Shown piece after piece: positions 23,624 to 31,038 of a stretch of 35,594 nucleotides of DNA. The notes below the pieces were generated by a model. It was not told where the DNA came from. It made no database searches and saw only the letters and a list, made by a program, of their open reading frames with translations. Origin of the DNA: Candidatus Rifleibacteriota bacterium (lineage in GTDB: Bacteria; Riflebacteria; Ozemobacteria; Ozemobacterales; Ozemobacteraceae). Position numbers and translations under genes: made by a program. The stretch is from assembly GCA_029565415.1 (NCBI GenBank), contig JAKQOH010000158.1:1-35594 (forward strand), written 5' to 3'. How positions within the stretch are numbered: the stretch's first letter is position 1; each line of letters starts with the position of its first letter.

Positions 23624-24925
23624 TCAGGAATACGCCAGCTTCAATCCATCCTCCATCGCGGCCCACAGGGTTTCGACCCCCTCGAGGCCAACCGACCAGC
23701 GCACCAGCCCCTGGGTGATCCCACGGGCCAACCGGTCCGCTTCGGGAATGCCGGAATGCGTCATCGAGGCCGGGTGCTGGATATAGCTGATCGCACTTCC
23801 AAGACTGACAGCCAGCTCCATCGGGGTTGTATAGTCTGCAAAATAATTCATCAGTTTCTGCGCCGGCTCGAAGCCCTTCTCGAGTTCGAAACTGATCATG
23901 CCGCCGAATTTGCGCATCTGCCGCTTTGCCAGGGCATGATGCGGATGGGAGTCGAGGCCGGGATACCAGACCCGGGCAACGCGCGGATGCGCTTCAAGCC
24001 TGCGCGCCAGTTCCTGGGCCGAGTCGCAGATCTGTTCCATCCGGACCGGCATCGTCTGGAGACCCTGGGCGTTCAGCCACGAGTCGAACGGGCTCGGCGT
24101 CGGCCCGTGGTCCTTGTAGACCGGGAACAGATACTCGCCCATGAAGTTCCACGGCCCGATCACCACGCCAGCGATCGAGGTCGAGTGGCCGTTCACATAT
24201 TTGGTGAGGCTCTGGATCACGATATCCGCGCCAAGCCGGAACGGCTGCTGCAGATAGGGCGTTGCGAACGTGTTGTCGACGACGAGCGGGATCCGGCGCG
24301 CCTCGGCCAGCTTCGAGATCGCCGAGATATCCGAAACGTGCAGCGTGGGATTGTCGGGGGTCTCCAGATACACCATCGCCGCATTCGGGCACTGGGCCAG
24401 CGCGGCCTCAACCTGGGCGATGTCGCTGGTGTCGACAAACCGTGTGTTGATCCCGAACTTCTCGAGCGACCGGAAAAAGCTGTCGGTGCAGCCGTAGACA
24501 CTCCCGGAGATGATCTCGGATCCCGTTTTCACGAGGGCGAACGTGGTGCAGGCAATCGCCGCCATGCCCGAGGCACAGACCAGCGAGGCGATCGTGGGCT
24601 TGCGTTCGTCGGCGGCGAGAGCCGCATCGATCAGATGCTGGCAGTCGAGCCGGAACAGGACCTTTTCCAGATACTCGGTCGTGGGGTTCCCGAGCCGCGT
24701 GTAGATGCGCGCAAACGGCTTCTCGCCGCTCTTGGACTCTCCGAGGAACCGCTCGGCACCGTCCTTCACGTTGCGAAAGCTGAACGTCGACTTCTGTACG
24801 ATGTTCGGCAGCCCGATGCCAACGGCGATCGAGGAAAACCGGTCTGCCGAAAGGAATGGTTCGCTCGTGCGGGCATACTTGTCCTTCCGCTCGAGCCAGC
24901 CGTCATACCAGGGGTGGATCGACAT
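23624..24925 (-). CDS. PLP-dependent Cys/Met metabolism enzyme, methionine gamma-lyase-like
   Basis: 433 aa, slightly longer than the usual 400. Seen: IYTRLGNPT (74-82), PLP-ring Asp217 in VVDNTFATPYLQ, and the PLP lysine Lys242 in SLTKYVNGH, plus QHPASMTHS near the C-terminus. YGCT (144-147) places Cys146 where Pseudomonas methionine gamma-lyase has its diagnostic Cys116, favouring breakdown of methionine to methanethiol, 2-oxobutyrate and ammonia over cystathionine gamma-synthase or O-acetylhomoserine sulfhydrylase, which remain possible. The ATG has AAGGAG upstream and its own TTGACC/TAGACT promoter. The gene is monocistronic, convergent with the glycine-zipper gene and divergent from the PRC/MgtE_N gene. 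An AT-rich codon island is at 23828-23857. Confidence 0.85.
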   Translation of the reverse strand: MSIHPWYDGWLERKDKYARTSEPFLSADRFSSIAVGIGLPNIVQKSTFSFRNVKDGAERFLGESKSGEKPFARIYTRLGNPTTEYLEKVLFRLDCQHLIDAALAADERKPTIASLVCASGMAAIACTTFALVKTGSEIISGSVYGCTDSFFRSLEKFGINTRFVDTSDIAQVEAALAQCPNAAMVYLETPDNPTLHVSDISAISKLAEARRIPLVVDNTFATPYLQQPFRLGADIVIQSLTKYVNGHSTSIAGVVIGPWNFMGEYLFPVYKDHGPTPSPFDSWLNAQGLQTMPVRMEQICDSAQELARRLEAHPRVARVWYPGLDSHPHHALAKRQMRKFGGMISFELEKGFEPAQKLMNYFADYTTPMELAVSLGSAISYIQHPASMTHSGIPEADRLARGITQGLVRWSVGLEGVETLWAAMEDGLKLAYS

Positions 24926-24969
24926 GCCTAAACTCCTTTCCTTGCCAGTCAGGCTTGCTCTCTCCGGCC

Positions 24970-24999
24970 AGTCTACCCGCTTTTCCCCACGCCGGTCAA
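24970..24999 (-). promoter_or_regulatory. Sigma-70 type promoter for the PLP enzyme gene
   Basis: On the minus strand TTGACC (24994-24999, 5 of 6), 18 bases, TAGACT (24970-24975, 4 of 6), 44 bases before the start codon. Confidence 0.65.
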
Positions 25000-25065
25000 C
25001 GATCACCCCGCCACCCGGCCCCAGATGCTGCGGAGATACCGGAGCACGCTCCCCTCATGCAGAAA

Positions 25066-25097
25066 CGGATCTGTGCCATCTGCGTCATCTGCGGATA
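25066..25097 (+). repeat. Dispersed 9-bp-periodic repeat, copy 2
   Basis: CGGATCTGTGCCATCTGCGT, then CATCTGCGGATA, in the spacer between divergent genes. It is the reverse complement in orientation of copies 1 and 3 and has the same 9-base CATCTGYGY periodicity. Confidence 0.7.
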
Positions 25098-25204
25098 AGC
25101 CCGTTCCCCACGAGCGTTCGATTTCGCTGGAAAAACGAGCTGTGACGGCGTATGATGCGGGACATGAAGGTTTTCTGGAACGTCTCGCGCATGGAGTGAC
25201 ACGT

Positions 25205-26488
25205 ATGCCAACCGGCCGGGAACTCGAAGCTCGGTTCTTCCTCGCTGACCTGATCGGCGCCGAAGTTCGTTCTCCGGAAGGGCCCACCCCTGGCCGCATC
25301 GTGGATTTCACGCTCCTGCTCGGTGAGAAATACCCCCGCCTCTCGCATATCGTGATCGAAAGCCCGTCGGGCGAACGGCGTCTTGCGCGTCGCGACCAGT
25401 TTTCCCGGTTCCAGCCCGCCGCTCTCGAACTCGGAACCGCCGCCTCCCAGCTCCCGTTGTTGTCAGACATCCCCGACTCGGTGCTGGTGCGCAACATCTG
25501 GGACAAGCAGATCGTCGACACCTCGGATGCGCGTGTCGTGCGCGTCAACGACCTGCAGATCGCCGAAATCAAGGGGGATCTGCGGCTGCTCGGCGTCGAC
25601 GTGGGCTTCCGGGGACTGCTGCGCCGGCTCGGCTTCGAGCGGTTTCTCTGCCCGCTGATCGAGCGGTTCTCCGGCCCCCTCAAGAACGAAATCATCGGCT
25701 GGGACATCGTCGAGAGCGTTCCGACGAACTTCACCCACCTGAAACTCGCCGTTCCTTCCGAGAAGATCCGCGAGCTGCATCCGGCCGATCTCGCCGACAT
25801 CCTCGACGATCTGAGCGTCCAGGAGGGCCTCTCGCTCCTCAAAGGCCTCGACACCGAAACGGCGGCCGAGACGCTCGCCGAGGCCGAAGCCGAAACCCAG
25901 GCCCAGATCATCGCCGAGATGCCGTCCGAACGCGCCTCGGACATTCTCGAAGAGATGGAGCCGGACGAAGCCGTCGACATCCTCCAGGATCTCGAAGAGG
26001 ACAAGGCCGCCGAAATCCTGTCCCACATGGATGCCGAGGAAGCCAACGACGTGCGCGAGCTTCTCAAGCACCCCGAGAACACCGCAGGCGGCCTGATGAG
26101 CGTGGGCTTCGCCACGGTCTTCGAGGAGTTCACGGTGGAAGAGGCGTTCAAGCACCTCCGGCTCATGGCGGTTGATCTCGAGATCATCTATTACCTGTAT
26201 GTCGTCAACAAGACCGACAAGCTGCTGGGCGTCGTTTCGATCCGCGATCTTCTGGTCGCGAACCCCGCCAGCCGCGTGCCGGAGATCATGAACGACAAGC
26301 TGATCTTCGTCACCCCCGACACCCCTCAGGAGGAAGTCGCAGCGCTGATCTCGAAATACGATCTGCTCGCCCTGCCGGTTCTCGACGAGGACGGCGGCAT
26401 GGTGGGCGTGGTCACGGTCGATGACGTCATCGAGCTGCTGCTCGACAACATGCCGCGGATGTGGAAGCGGCGCGCGCTGACAAGCTGA
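25205..26488 (+). CDS. Soluble PRC-barrel, MgtE_N and tandem CBS protein
   Basis: 427 aa with no membrane span. The first 110 or so residues look like a PRC-barrel pair (DLIGAEVRSPEGPTPGRIVDF; VNDLQIAEIKGDLRLLGVDVGF). Residues about 175-290 follow the MgtE_N pattern of acidic helical repeats (LHPADLADILDDLS, MEPDEAVDILQDLEEDKAAEIL). Two CBS domains follow (about 290-415), ending DEDGGMVGVVTVDDVIELL. In MgtE these cytosolic N and CBS domains sense Mg2+ and gate the channel; here the channel domain is missing and a divergent Nramp carrier follows 10 bases on. It is therefore probably a Mg2+ or nucleotide sensor for that carrier. The ATG at 25205 has GGAG 8 bases upstream; the open frame to 25025 is not used, as its residues show no domain. 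Confidence 0.83.
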   Translation: MPTGRELEARFFLADLIGAEVRSPEGPTPGRIVDFTLLLGEKYPRLSHIVIESPSGERRLARRDQFSRFQPAALELGTAASQLPLLSDIPDSVLVRNIWDKQIVDTSDARVVRVNDLQIAEIKGDLRLLGVDVGFRGLLRRLGFERFLCPLIERFSGPLKNEIIGWDIVESVPTNFTHLKLAVPSEKIRELHPADLADILDDLSVQEGLSLLKGLDTETAAETLAEAEAETQAQIIAEMPSERASDILEEMEPDEAVDILQDLEEDKAAEILSHMDAEEANDVRELLKHPENTAGGLMSVGFATVFEEFTVEEAFKHLRLMAVDLEIIYYLYVVNKTDKLLGVVSIRDLLVANPASRVPEIMNDKLIFVTPDTPQEEVAALISKYDLLALPVLDEDGGMVGVVTVDDVIELLLDNMPRMWKRRALTS

Positions 26489-26498
26489 GGAACGACCG

Positions 26499-27800
26499 AT
26501 GCCTCACCGATTCCTCGCCTTCGCCCGCGCCCGGCGCCGTCTGCTCGCGATTCTCGCCGTCGTCGGCCCAGGCCTGATCACGGCAACCGTCGACAACGAC
26601 TCGGGCGGCATCGCCACCTACTCGCTCGCGGGGGCGCTGTATGGATTCGACCTGCTCTGGACGCTGATCCCGATCACCGTTCTGCTGATCATCACGATGG
26701 AAATGAGCGCCCGGCTCGGCGCCGCGACCGGCCAGGGCCTCGCCGACCTGCTTCGGGAGCGGTTCGGCGTGAAGGTCACGTTCTGGATGCTCCTGACCGT
26801 GCTGCTGGCGAACTACGGCACCATCATCAGCGAGTTCGCAGGTATAGCCAGCTCTATAGATATCTGCGGCAGCGCCACCGGGTATCCCGAGGTGTTCGTC
26901 TGGCTCAAATATCTGCTGGTACCGCTGCTGACCTACGGCATCTGGAAATTGATCACCGAGTACGATTACAAGAAGATCGAGAAGTTCTTCCTCATCTCGA
27001 TCCTTTTCTATGTCGCCTACCCGATCTCGGCCTACCTGGCAAAACCCGACTGGGGGAGCGCGATGAAGGCGCTGGTCGTTCCGACCTGGCGGTTCGATGC
27101 CGGGTATTTCTTCACGATGATCGGCGTCATCGGCACCACGATCACGCCCTGGATGCAGTTCTACCTCCAGTCGACCCTGATCGAGAAAGGCATCACGCTC
27201 AAGGATTACGACGACGCGAAGTGGGAAGTGGGCCTCGGTTGTATAACGACAGATGTTATATCGTTCTTCATCATCGTCGCCTGCGCCGTCACGCTCAACT
27301 TCACCCCGGGCGCGCCGCCCGTCGCGGGCATCGAGGATATCGGCAAGGCCCTCATTCCTCTTGCCGGCGGATATGCCGGCTACCTGTTCGCTCTCGGCCT
27401 GTTCAACGCCTCGCTGTTCGGCGCCGCCATCCTGCCTCTCTCGACCGCCTTCGCGATCTGCGAAGGCATGGGCTGGGAGCGGGGCATGAACAAGACCTAC
27501 GACGAGGCACCCTGGTTCTACTGGATCTTCACCTCGCTGCTCATCACCGGAGCCGTGATCGTCCTGGTGCCGGGCATCAGCTTCCTGTATCTCGCCGTGA
27601 TGCGAGTTTCCCAGGTTGCCCAAGGCCTCATCCTGCCGCCATTCCTGTATTTCCTCGTCAAACTCGGCGACGATCGCAATCTGCTGGGCGAGTACGTCAA
27701 CCCGCCCTGGTTGAGCCGCCTCTCATGGGCCAGCTTCTACATCCTGACCGTCATCAACATCCTGCTGCTGGGCTCCACCCTGAAAGAACTGTTCATGTAG
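26499..27800 (+). CDS. Divergent Nramp-family divalent cation transporter
   Basis: 433 aa with about 11 hydrophobic spans. The family is clear (GPGLITA at 23-29, followed by the first metal-binding helix; EFAGIA at 112-117), but the two metal-site motifs differ from MntH/Nramp. Helix 1 reads DSGG where the family has DPGN (Asp34 kept, Asn replaced by Gly), and helix 6 reads TPW (216-218) where it has MPH, so the soft Met ligand is lost. Losing Met suggests a preference for harder ions such as Mg2+, as reported for Nramp-related Mg transporters; the substrate is inference. The pairing with the MgtE_N/CBS protein supports it. The ATG has GAGGA upstream. A 13-base hairpin follows the stop. Two AT-rich codon islands lie in helices (26843-26866 and 27238-27262). 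Confidence 0.85.
   Translation: MPHRFLAFARARRRLLAILAVVGPGLITATVDNDSGGIATYSLAGALYGFDLLWTLIPITVLLIITMEMSARLGAATGQGLADLLRERFGVKVTFWMLLTVLLANYGTIISEFAGIASSIDICGSATGYPEVFVWLKYLLVPLLTYGIWKLITEYDYKKIEKFFLISILFYVAYPISAYLAKPDWGSAMKALVVPTWRFDAGYFFTMIGVIGTTITPWMQFYLQSTLIEKGITLKDYDDAKWEVGLGCITTDVISFFIIVACAVTLNFTPGAPPVAGIEDIGKALIPLAGGYAGYLFALGLFNASLFGAAILPLSTAFAICEGMGWERGMNKTYDEAPWFYWIFTSLLITGAVIVLVPGISFLYLAVMRVSQVAQGLILPPFLYFLVKLGDDRNLLGEYVNPPWLSRLSWASFYILTVINILLLGSTLKELFM
27242..27260. repeat. AT-rich palindrome inside the Nramp gene
   Basis: TATAAC-N7-GTTATA, with 6-base arms, inside an in-frame stretch encoding CITTDVIS with ATA twice. A second one, TATAG-N6-CTATA, lies at 26843-26858. Confidence 0.4.
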
Positions 27801-27815
27801 GGCTCCCCGCAAGCA

Positions 27816-27850
27816 ACGAGGGCGGTTCCCATGAACCGCCCTCGTGTGGT
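27816..27850 (+). terminator. Hairpin terminator between convergent genes
   Basis: A perfect 13-base stem, ACGAGGGCGGTTC (27816-27828) with its complement at 27833-27845 and a 4-base loop. The following GTGGTTTCC is only weakly T-rich. It sits between the Nramp stop and the lipoprotein stop and could serve both. Confidence 0.7.
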
Positions 27851-27862
27851 TTCCGAATCGAC

Positions 27863-28864
27863 TTACTGGTGCAGTTTGATCGGTGACCCGCTCTGGAAGC
27901 CGGAAAGATCCGAGCTTCGCACGGTGCAGACGAGGGCATCCGTCTCGTCGAGCTTGAAGAACCATGTCTCCACGAGGTTCTGGTTCCCGTTGTACAGCTC
28001 GAACGAGAATTCCCCCTCGGTCGTGATGGTGGCCGTGAACGCCCGCTTCCCGCTGATCGGAATGCCGCCGCCTTTGTTCTCGACGGTTGTCGAACCGAAC
28101 TGCACGTCGACATTCCCGTTCAAGACATTCTTCTCACGTTGTGCCGTCAGGATCAGGTTGACGGATGCCTTGTGCCCCACCGATCCCGTATTGGTGAGCG
28201 TAAACAACGTGCCCGCGCCGGTCCAGGTGCCCGACATGTCGTTTCCGGTGAATTTGGATACCTTCGTCAACGGATTGTTTCTGACGAAGGCCAGGAGCTC
28301 GCTATCGAGGTTCGCTTTGAAGATCGCCGGCGTCATGCCGTCGGCGGCAACCCACTCTGCCAGCTTGATGGCAAGCGGCGCATAATACTCCGCGAGAATG
28401 TCATAATCCTGCACATCCTCGACCTTTCCCCCATACGCCTCATATAAAAGGGATTTGGCCGTGGAAGTCAGATCGACGGTCCCCATGTTCATCTGGCTTC
28501 CCAGATACGGCTTCGTCGCGCGCAAGGTCAAACTCGCCAGATCGAACCGCACCTCATACGCTCCATAGGGCTCGAGCCCCGAGACCCTGAACATGCCGGT
28601 ACCCGTGTCGAGGCTGAAGGGAACGGTTTTCCCGTTGACCAGACAGGCCCCTTTCGAAACGAAATCGTCGAGCAGGACCGTGTTGTAGCCGGAGCGAACA
28701 GCCGCGCGGCGTGACTGGCCAATCAAGGCAGGGGCAACGGCCGGCGGCTTCAGTTCCCCGGTGAGCGTCGTTTTCGTCGTCGGGGCGCTGCTCGAGGTGT
28801 CGTTCATCGCACAGCCGACGAGCAGGGGAAGAGCGCACAAGAGAGCGCACAGCAGACGTTTCAT
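27863..28864 (-). CDS. Lipoprotein of unknown function
   Basis: 333 aa. The lipobox LLVGC ends at Cys18, so the mature protein is lipid-anchored. A Ser/Thr-rich linker follows, then beta-rich sequence from about 35 to 110 resembling a small Ig-like or carboxypeptidase-regulatory fold (GMFRVSGLEPYGAYEVRFDLASLTLRA split across about 100-125), a helical part (about 140-205), and a beta C-terminus (SGTWTGAGTLFTLTNTGSVG). I recognise no named family. The ATG has AGGAGGT 8 bases upstream and its own promoter with a palindrome between its boxes. It is monocistronic and converges on the Nramp gene. An AT-rich codon island is at 28439-28456. Confidence 0.75.
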   Translation of the reverse strand: MKRLLCALLCALPLLVGCAMNDTSSSAPTTKTTLTGELKPPAVAPALIGQSRRAAVRSGYNTVLLDDFVSKGACLVNGKTVPFSLDTGTGMFRVSGLEPYGAYEVRFDLASLTLRATKPYLGSQMNMGTVDLTSTAKSLLYEAYGGKVEDVQDYDILAEYYAPLAIKLAEWVAADGMTPAIFKANLDSELLAFVRNNPLTKVSKFTGNDMSGTWTGAGTLFTLTNTGSVGHKASVNLILTAQREKNVLNGNVDVQFGSTTVENKGGGIPISGKRAFTATITTEGEFSFELYNGNQNLVETWFFKLDETDALVCTVRSSDLSGFQSGSPIKLHQ

Positions 28865-28908
28865 CGATGGGTACCTCCTGCCGGGAAAAATCCGTTCCGG
28901 TTTTTTGC

Positions 28909-28937
28909 AGTCTACCAGTTCCGCCGGAACCGTACAA
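28909..28937 (-). promoter_or_regulatory. Promoter with a palindrome in its spacer
   Basis: On the minus strand TTGTAC (28932-28937), 17 bases, TAGACT (28909-28914). The spacer holds GTTCCGCCGGAAC (plus strand, 28918-28930), a 5-base inverted repeat, in the position of an operator. A related word, CCGTTCCGG, is at 28892-28900. Whether a repressor binds is unknown. Confidence 0.45.
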
Positions 28938-29010
28938 GCCCCCGTTCCGACTGCCTCTGACGTCAGGCACGTCGGTTCCACATCGACGAAATTCTCCAGG
29001 CCACAACGCA

Positions 29011-29054
29011 CAGAAATCTCGCAGAGGGGCCTTGGAACCTCTGCGAGATCTCTG
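29011..29054 (-). terminator. Long hairpin downstream of the 29087 gene
   Basis: ATCTCGCAGAGG (29016-29027) pairs perfectly with CCTCTGCGAGAT (29038-29049); allowing one G-T pair on the minus strand the stem reaches about 17 bases (29011-29054). No T-tract follows, so it may instead be a repeat unit; its wording resembles the CTCTGYG repeats elsewhere in the window. Confidence 0.45.
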
Positions 29055-29086
29055 GGATTCAGTATCGCTGAGAGCGAGAACGGGGG

Positions 29087-30160
29087 CTATTTTTTGAAGG
29101 TTTTCTCGGTCACCGGCAGCAGGTAATCGAACCGCGCATCCTTCGGAAGCGGCTGTTTCCAGAGCCCCTTCTCGATCAGGCGGTTGAGCTGGCGGCCGAA
29201 GATCGCCCCATAGCGATTGATATAGTCTTCCTGGCGATCCCGGCCTTCGAGGAACAGGGAGCCGAAGCTCTCGATCTCGGCGACGGCGCGGGCGACGAAC
29301 GGTGCCCGGATCAGTCCGTACATGCCGATCCCGAAAAAGTGGTACCAGGCTCCGTAATTGTCACCCAGCGGCTGGGAGTCGTGCCGGATATAGGCCAGCT
29401 TGCGCTGCAGCGGCGAATCTCCGCGATCGACACGATACGGATCGCTCGCAAGCATGTTTTCGGCGGTCAGCATCGTCAGGTACATGTTCCCGCCGTTCAG
29501 CAGATAACTTTCGCGAAACAGGTCATGAAGCTGGACCCCGCGGTCGGGGTAACTCATCAGCCGCCGCTCGAGATCAAGCTCCCGGCCCGTCACGGCATAC
29601 CGGGACGTCCAGCCGCAGGCAAGCAGCAGGAACAGTTTCGAGCGCATGAAGAGCAGCGTCGGAAACTCCTTCTGCTTCCCGATGATGAACCGGCCGACCC
29701 GGTGCCAGAACCCGTACCACAGATACCGTTTGGCCTCGGGGGACCAGTCGTGCTCCTCCCCCATCACGGGCGTGATGGCCGGATACTGTTCGAGAATGAC
29801 GCGATGGATCGCGTTGATCAGGCGGGGGATGTGGATCGGCTTCGTCCGGCCGATCTTCAGGCTCGCTTCTTCCTTCCCCGTCTTCTGCGCCGTCTCGATC
29901 ATTTCGAGTTCGCGCTCCTTCTCGATCTCGGCCTGGGGATACGAGCCGCCGACGAGCGTTTTCAGCAGTTTCCAGGGAATCTGGTCGAGTTTACGGATCA
30001 GGTACGCGTCGCCCCGCGGGTCGACCATCTGGAGGCCGGCCTGCTGATAATGCTCTCCGTTCGAGCGTTTCAGCCAGTCCTTGAACTCGCCGGCCGAAGC
30101 CGGAGTGAATCCGCTCATGATGCCGATCAAAACCAGGATCGCAAGACGATTCAAACGCAT
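29087..30160 (-). CDS. Secreted protein of unknown function
   Basis: 357 aa. A signal peptide covers about 5-24 (RLAILVLIGIMSGFTPASAG). The remainder is mostly helical and rich in aromatic and basic residues (KRYLWYGFWHRVGRFIIGKQKEF, YGAWYHFFGIGMYGLI). I recognise no family or catalytic motif. Length and signal peptide suggest a periplasmic or surface protein. The ATG at 30160 has GGGGCAGGGAACG upstream; a perfect TATAAT lies about 30 bases before it. It lies between the lipoprotein gene and the 30394 gene, all on the minus strand, but each is separated by more than 200 bases, so they are probably separate transcripts. Confidence 0.65.
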   Translation of the reverse strand: MRLNRLAILVLIGIMSGFTPASAGEFKDWLKRSNGEHYQQAGLQMVDPRGDAYLIRKLDQIPWKLLKTLVGGSYPQAEIEKERELEMIETAQKTGKEEASLKIGRTKPIHIPRLINAIHRVILEQYPAITPVMGEEHDWSPEAKRYLWYGFWHRVGRFIIGKQKEFPTLLFMRSKLFLLLACGWTSRYAVTGRELDLERRLMSYPDRGVQLHDLFRESYLLNGGNMYLTMLTAENMLASDPYRVDRGDSPLQRKLAYIRHDSQPLGDNYGAWYHFFGIGMYGLIRAPFVARAVAEIESFGSLFLEGRDRQEDYINRYGAIFGRQLNRLIEKGLWKQPLPKDARFDYLLPVTEKTFKK

Positions 30161-30190
30161 CGTTCCCTGCCCCTTCGATGATTTCTTTTC

Positions 30191-30196
30191 ATTATA
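30191..30196 (-). promoter_or_regulatory. Perfect -10 box for the 29087-30160 gene
   Basis: TATAAT on the minus strand, 30 bases before the ATG; no convincing -35 is visible. Confidence 0.4.
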
Positions 30197-30274
30197 TCCG
30201 GAAATCCCTGTCCCCGGAGTACCCCGGGAACCTTCCCCTTCGAGGAGAGTGAAGAGAACGAGTGGGACAAGATA

Positions 30275-30310
30275 CCGATCCACAGATGTCGCAGATGACA
30301 CAGATTTCAT
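30275..30310 (-). repeat. Dispersed 9-bp-periodic repeat, copy 3
   Basis: CCGATCCACAGATGTCGCAG, then ATGACACAGATTTCA. It shares its first 14 bases with copy 1 and has the same 9-base spacing of CAGATG units, in the spacer between two minus-strand genes. Confidence 0.7.
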
Positions 30311-30393
30311 GGAATAGAACCGAACAGAGATCGGTGCCATCTGGCCAGCAGAGTTCCAGACGGGATGAGGTGCGGAAAGGTTCGTTCTGCCGG

Positions 30394-31026
30394 TCAGGGA
30401 GCGGTGGAAGAAGGACCGGCAACGGGTTGTTCGGCAAGCAGGACGGGACCGGAGGCTCCCCAGGTGTGCATCGGAGTCATCAGCCCCTCATGAGGTCCGG
30501 AGAGGAACTGCGTGTCGGTCGCATACCCGAACTTCTCGAAGAAATCCGGCCTGCCGTCGGGCAGTTCGTCACAGGTCGCTCGGATCGCGATCCCGGGCAG
30601 GGAGGGCAACAAAACATGCACCTCCCCCGAGGCGTAGTAGTCTCGTTCCGAATCCTCGTAGTATTCACGATGGAAACAGCCCTCCAGTTGCCTGGGCTGG
30701 CCTGCCGGCACCCGAAGCAGCGGCACATAGAGGAAGTTGCGAATGACCCATTCCCCGTCGGGCTCGATCATGAACAGCGCCGGTTTCCGCCAGGCCCACC
30801 AGAAGCCGGCGACAAAGGGGCCGTAGATAACCGCCAGGCACAGCAGCGTCGGAACCAGCCGGTAGCTCTTATCATGTGCCGGGTCCAACGCCTCTTTCAT
30901 GGTCGGGAATAACAGCGGTCGCAGGATCTGTCCGGCAATGATCCAGCCGAGGAATACCAGGAAGAACAGAATGATCCCCGCGATCGCGACCGTCCCGAAA
31001 TCGAAGATCTTGATTTTCTCGAACAC
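30394..31026 (-). CDS. Small membrane protein of unknown function
   Basis: 210 aa. Two hydrophobic segments (about 12-34 and 57-78) precede a soluble C-terminal part with an aromatic/acidic stretch (HREYYEDSERDYYASGEVHVLLPSLPG). No family is recognised. GTG start at 31026: GGGGAGGAAGAAC precedes it. It begins 12 bases after the CHASE2-PP2C gene ends, so it is the last member of that run; a role near that sensor is possible but unproven. Confidence 0.65.
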   Translation of the reverse strand: MFEKIKIFDFGTVAIAGIILFFLVFLGWIIAGQILRPLLFPTMKEALDPAHDKSYRLVPTLLCLAVIYGPFVAGFWWAWRKPALFMIEPDGEWVIRNFLYVPLLRVPAGQPRQLEGCFHREYYEDSERDYYASGEVHVLLPSLPGIAIRATCDELPDGRPDFFEKFGYATDTQFLSGPHEGLMTPMHTWGASGPVLLAEQPVAGPSSTAP

Positions 31027-31038
31027 GTTCTTCCTCCC

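Noticed and set aside
25025..25204. 60-codon N-terminal extension of the PRC/MgtE_N gene
   Set aside because: It runs through the dispersed repeat and has no domain; the ATG at 25205 has GGAG upstream.
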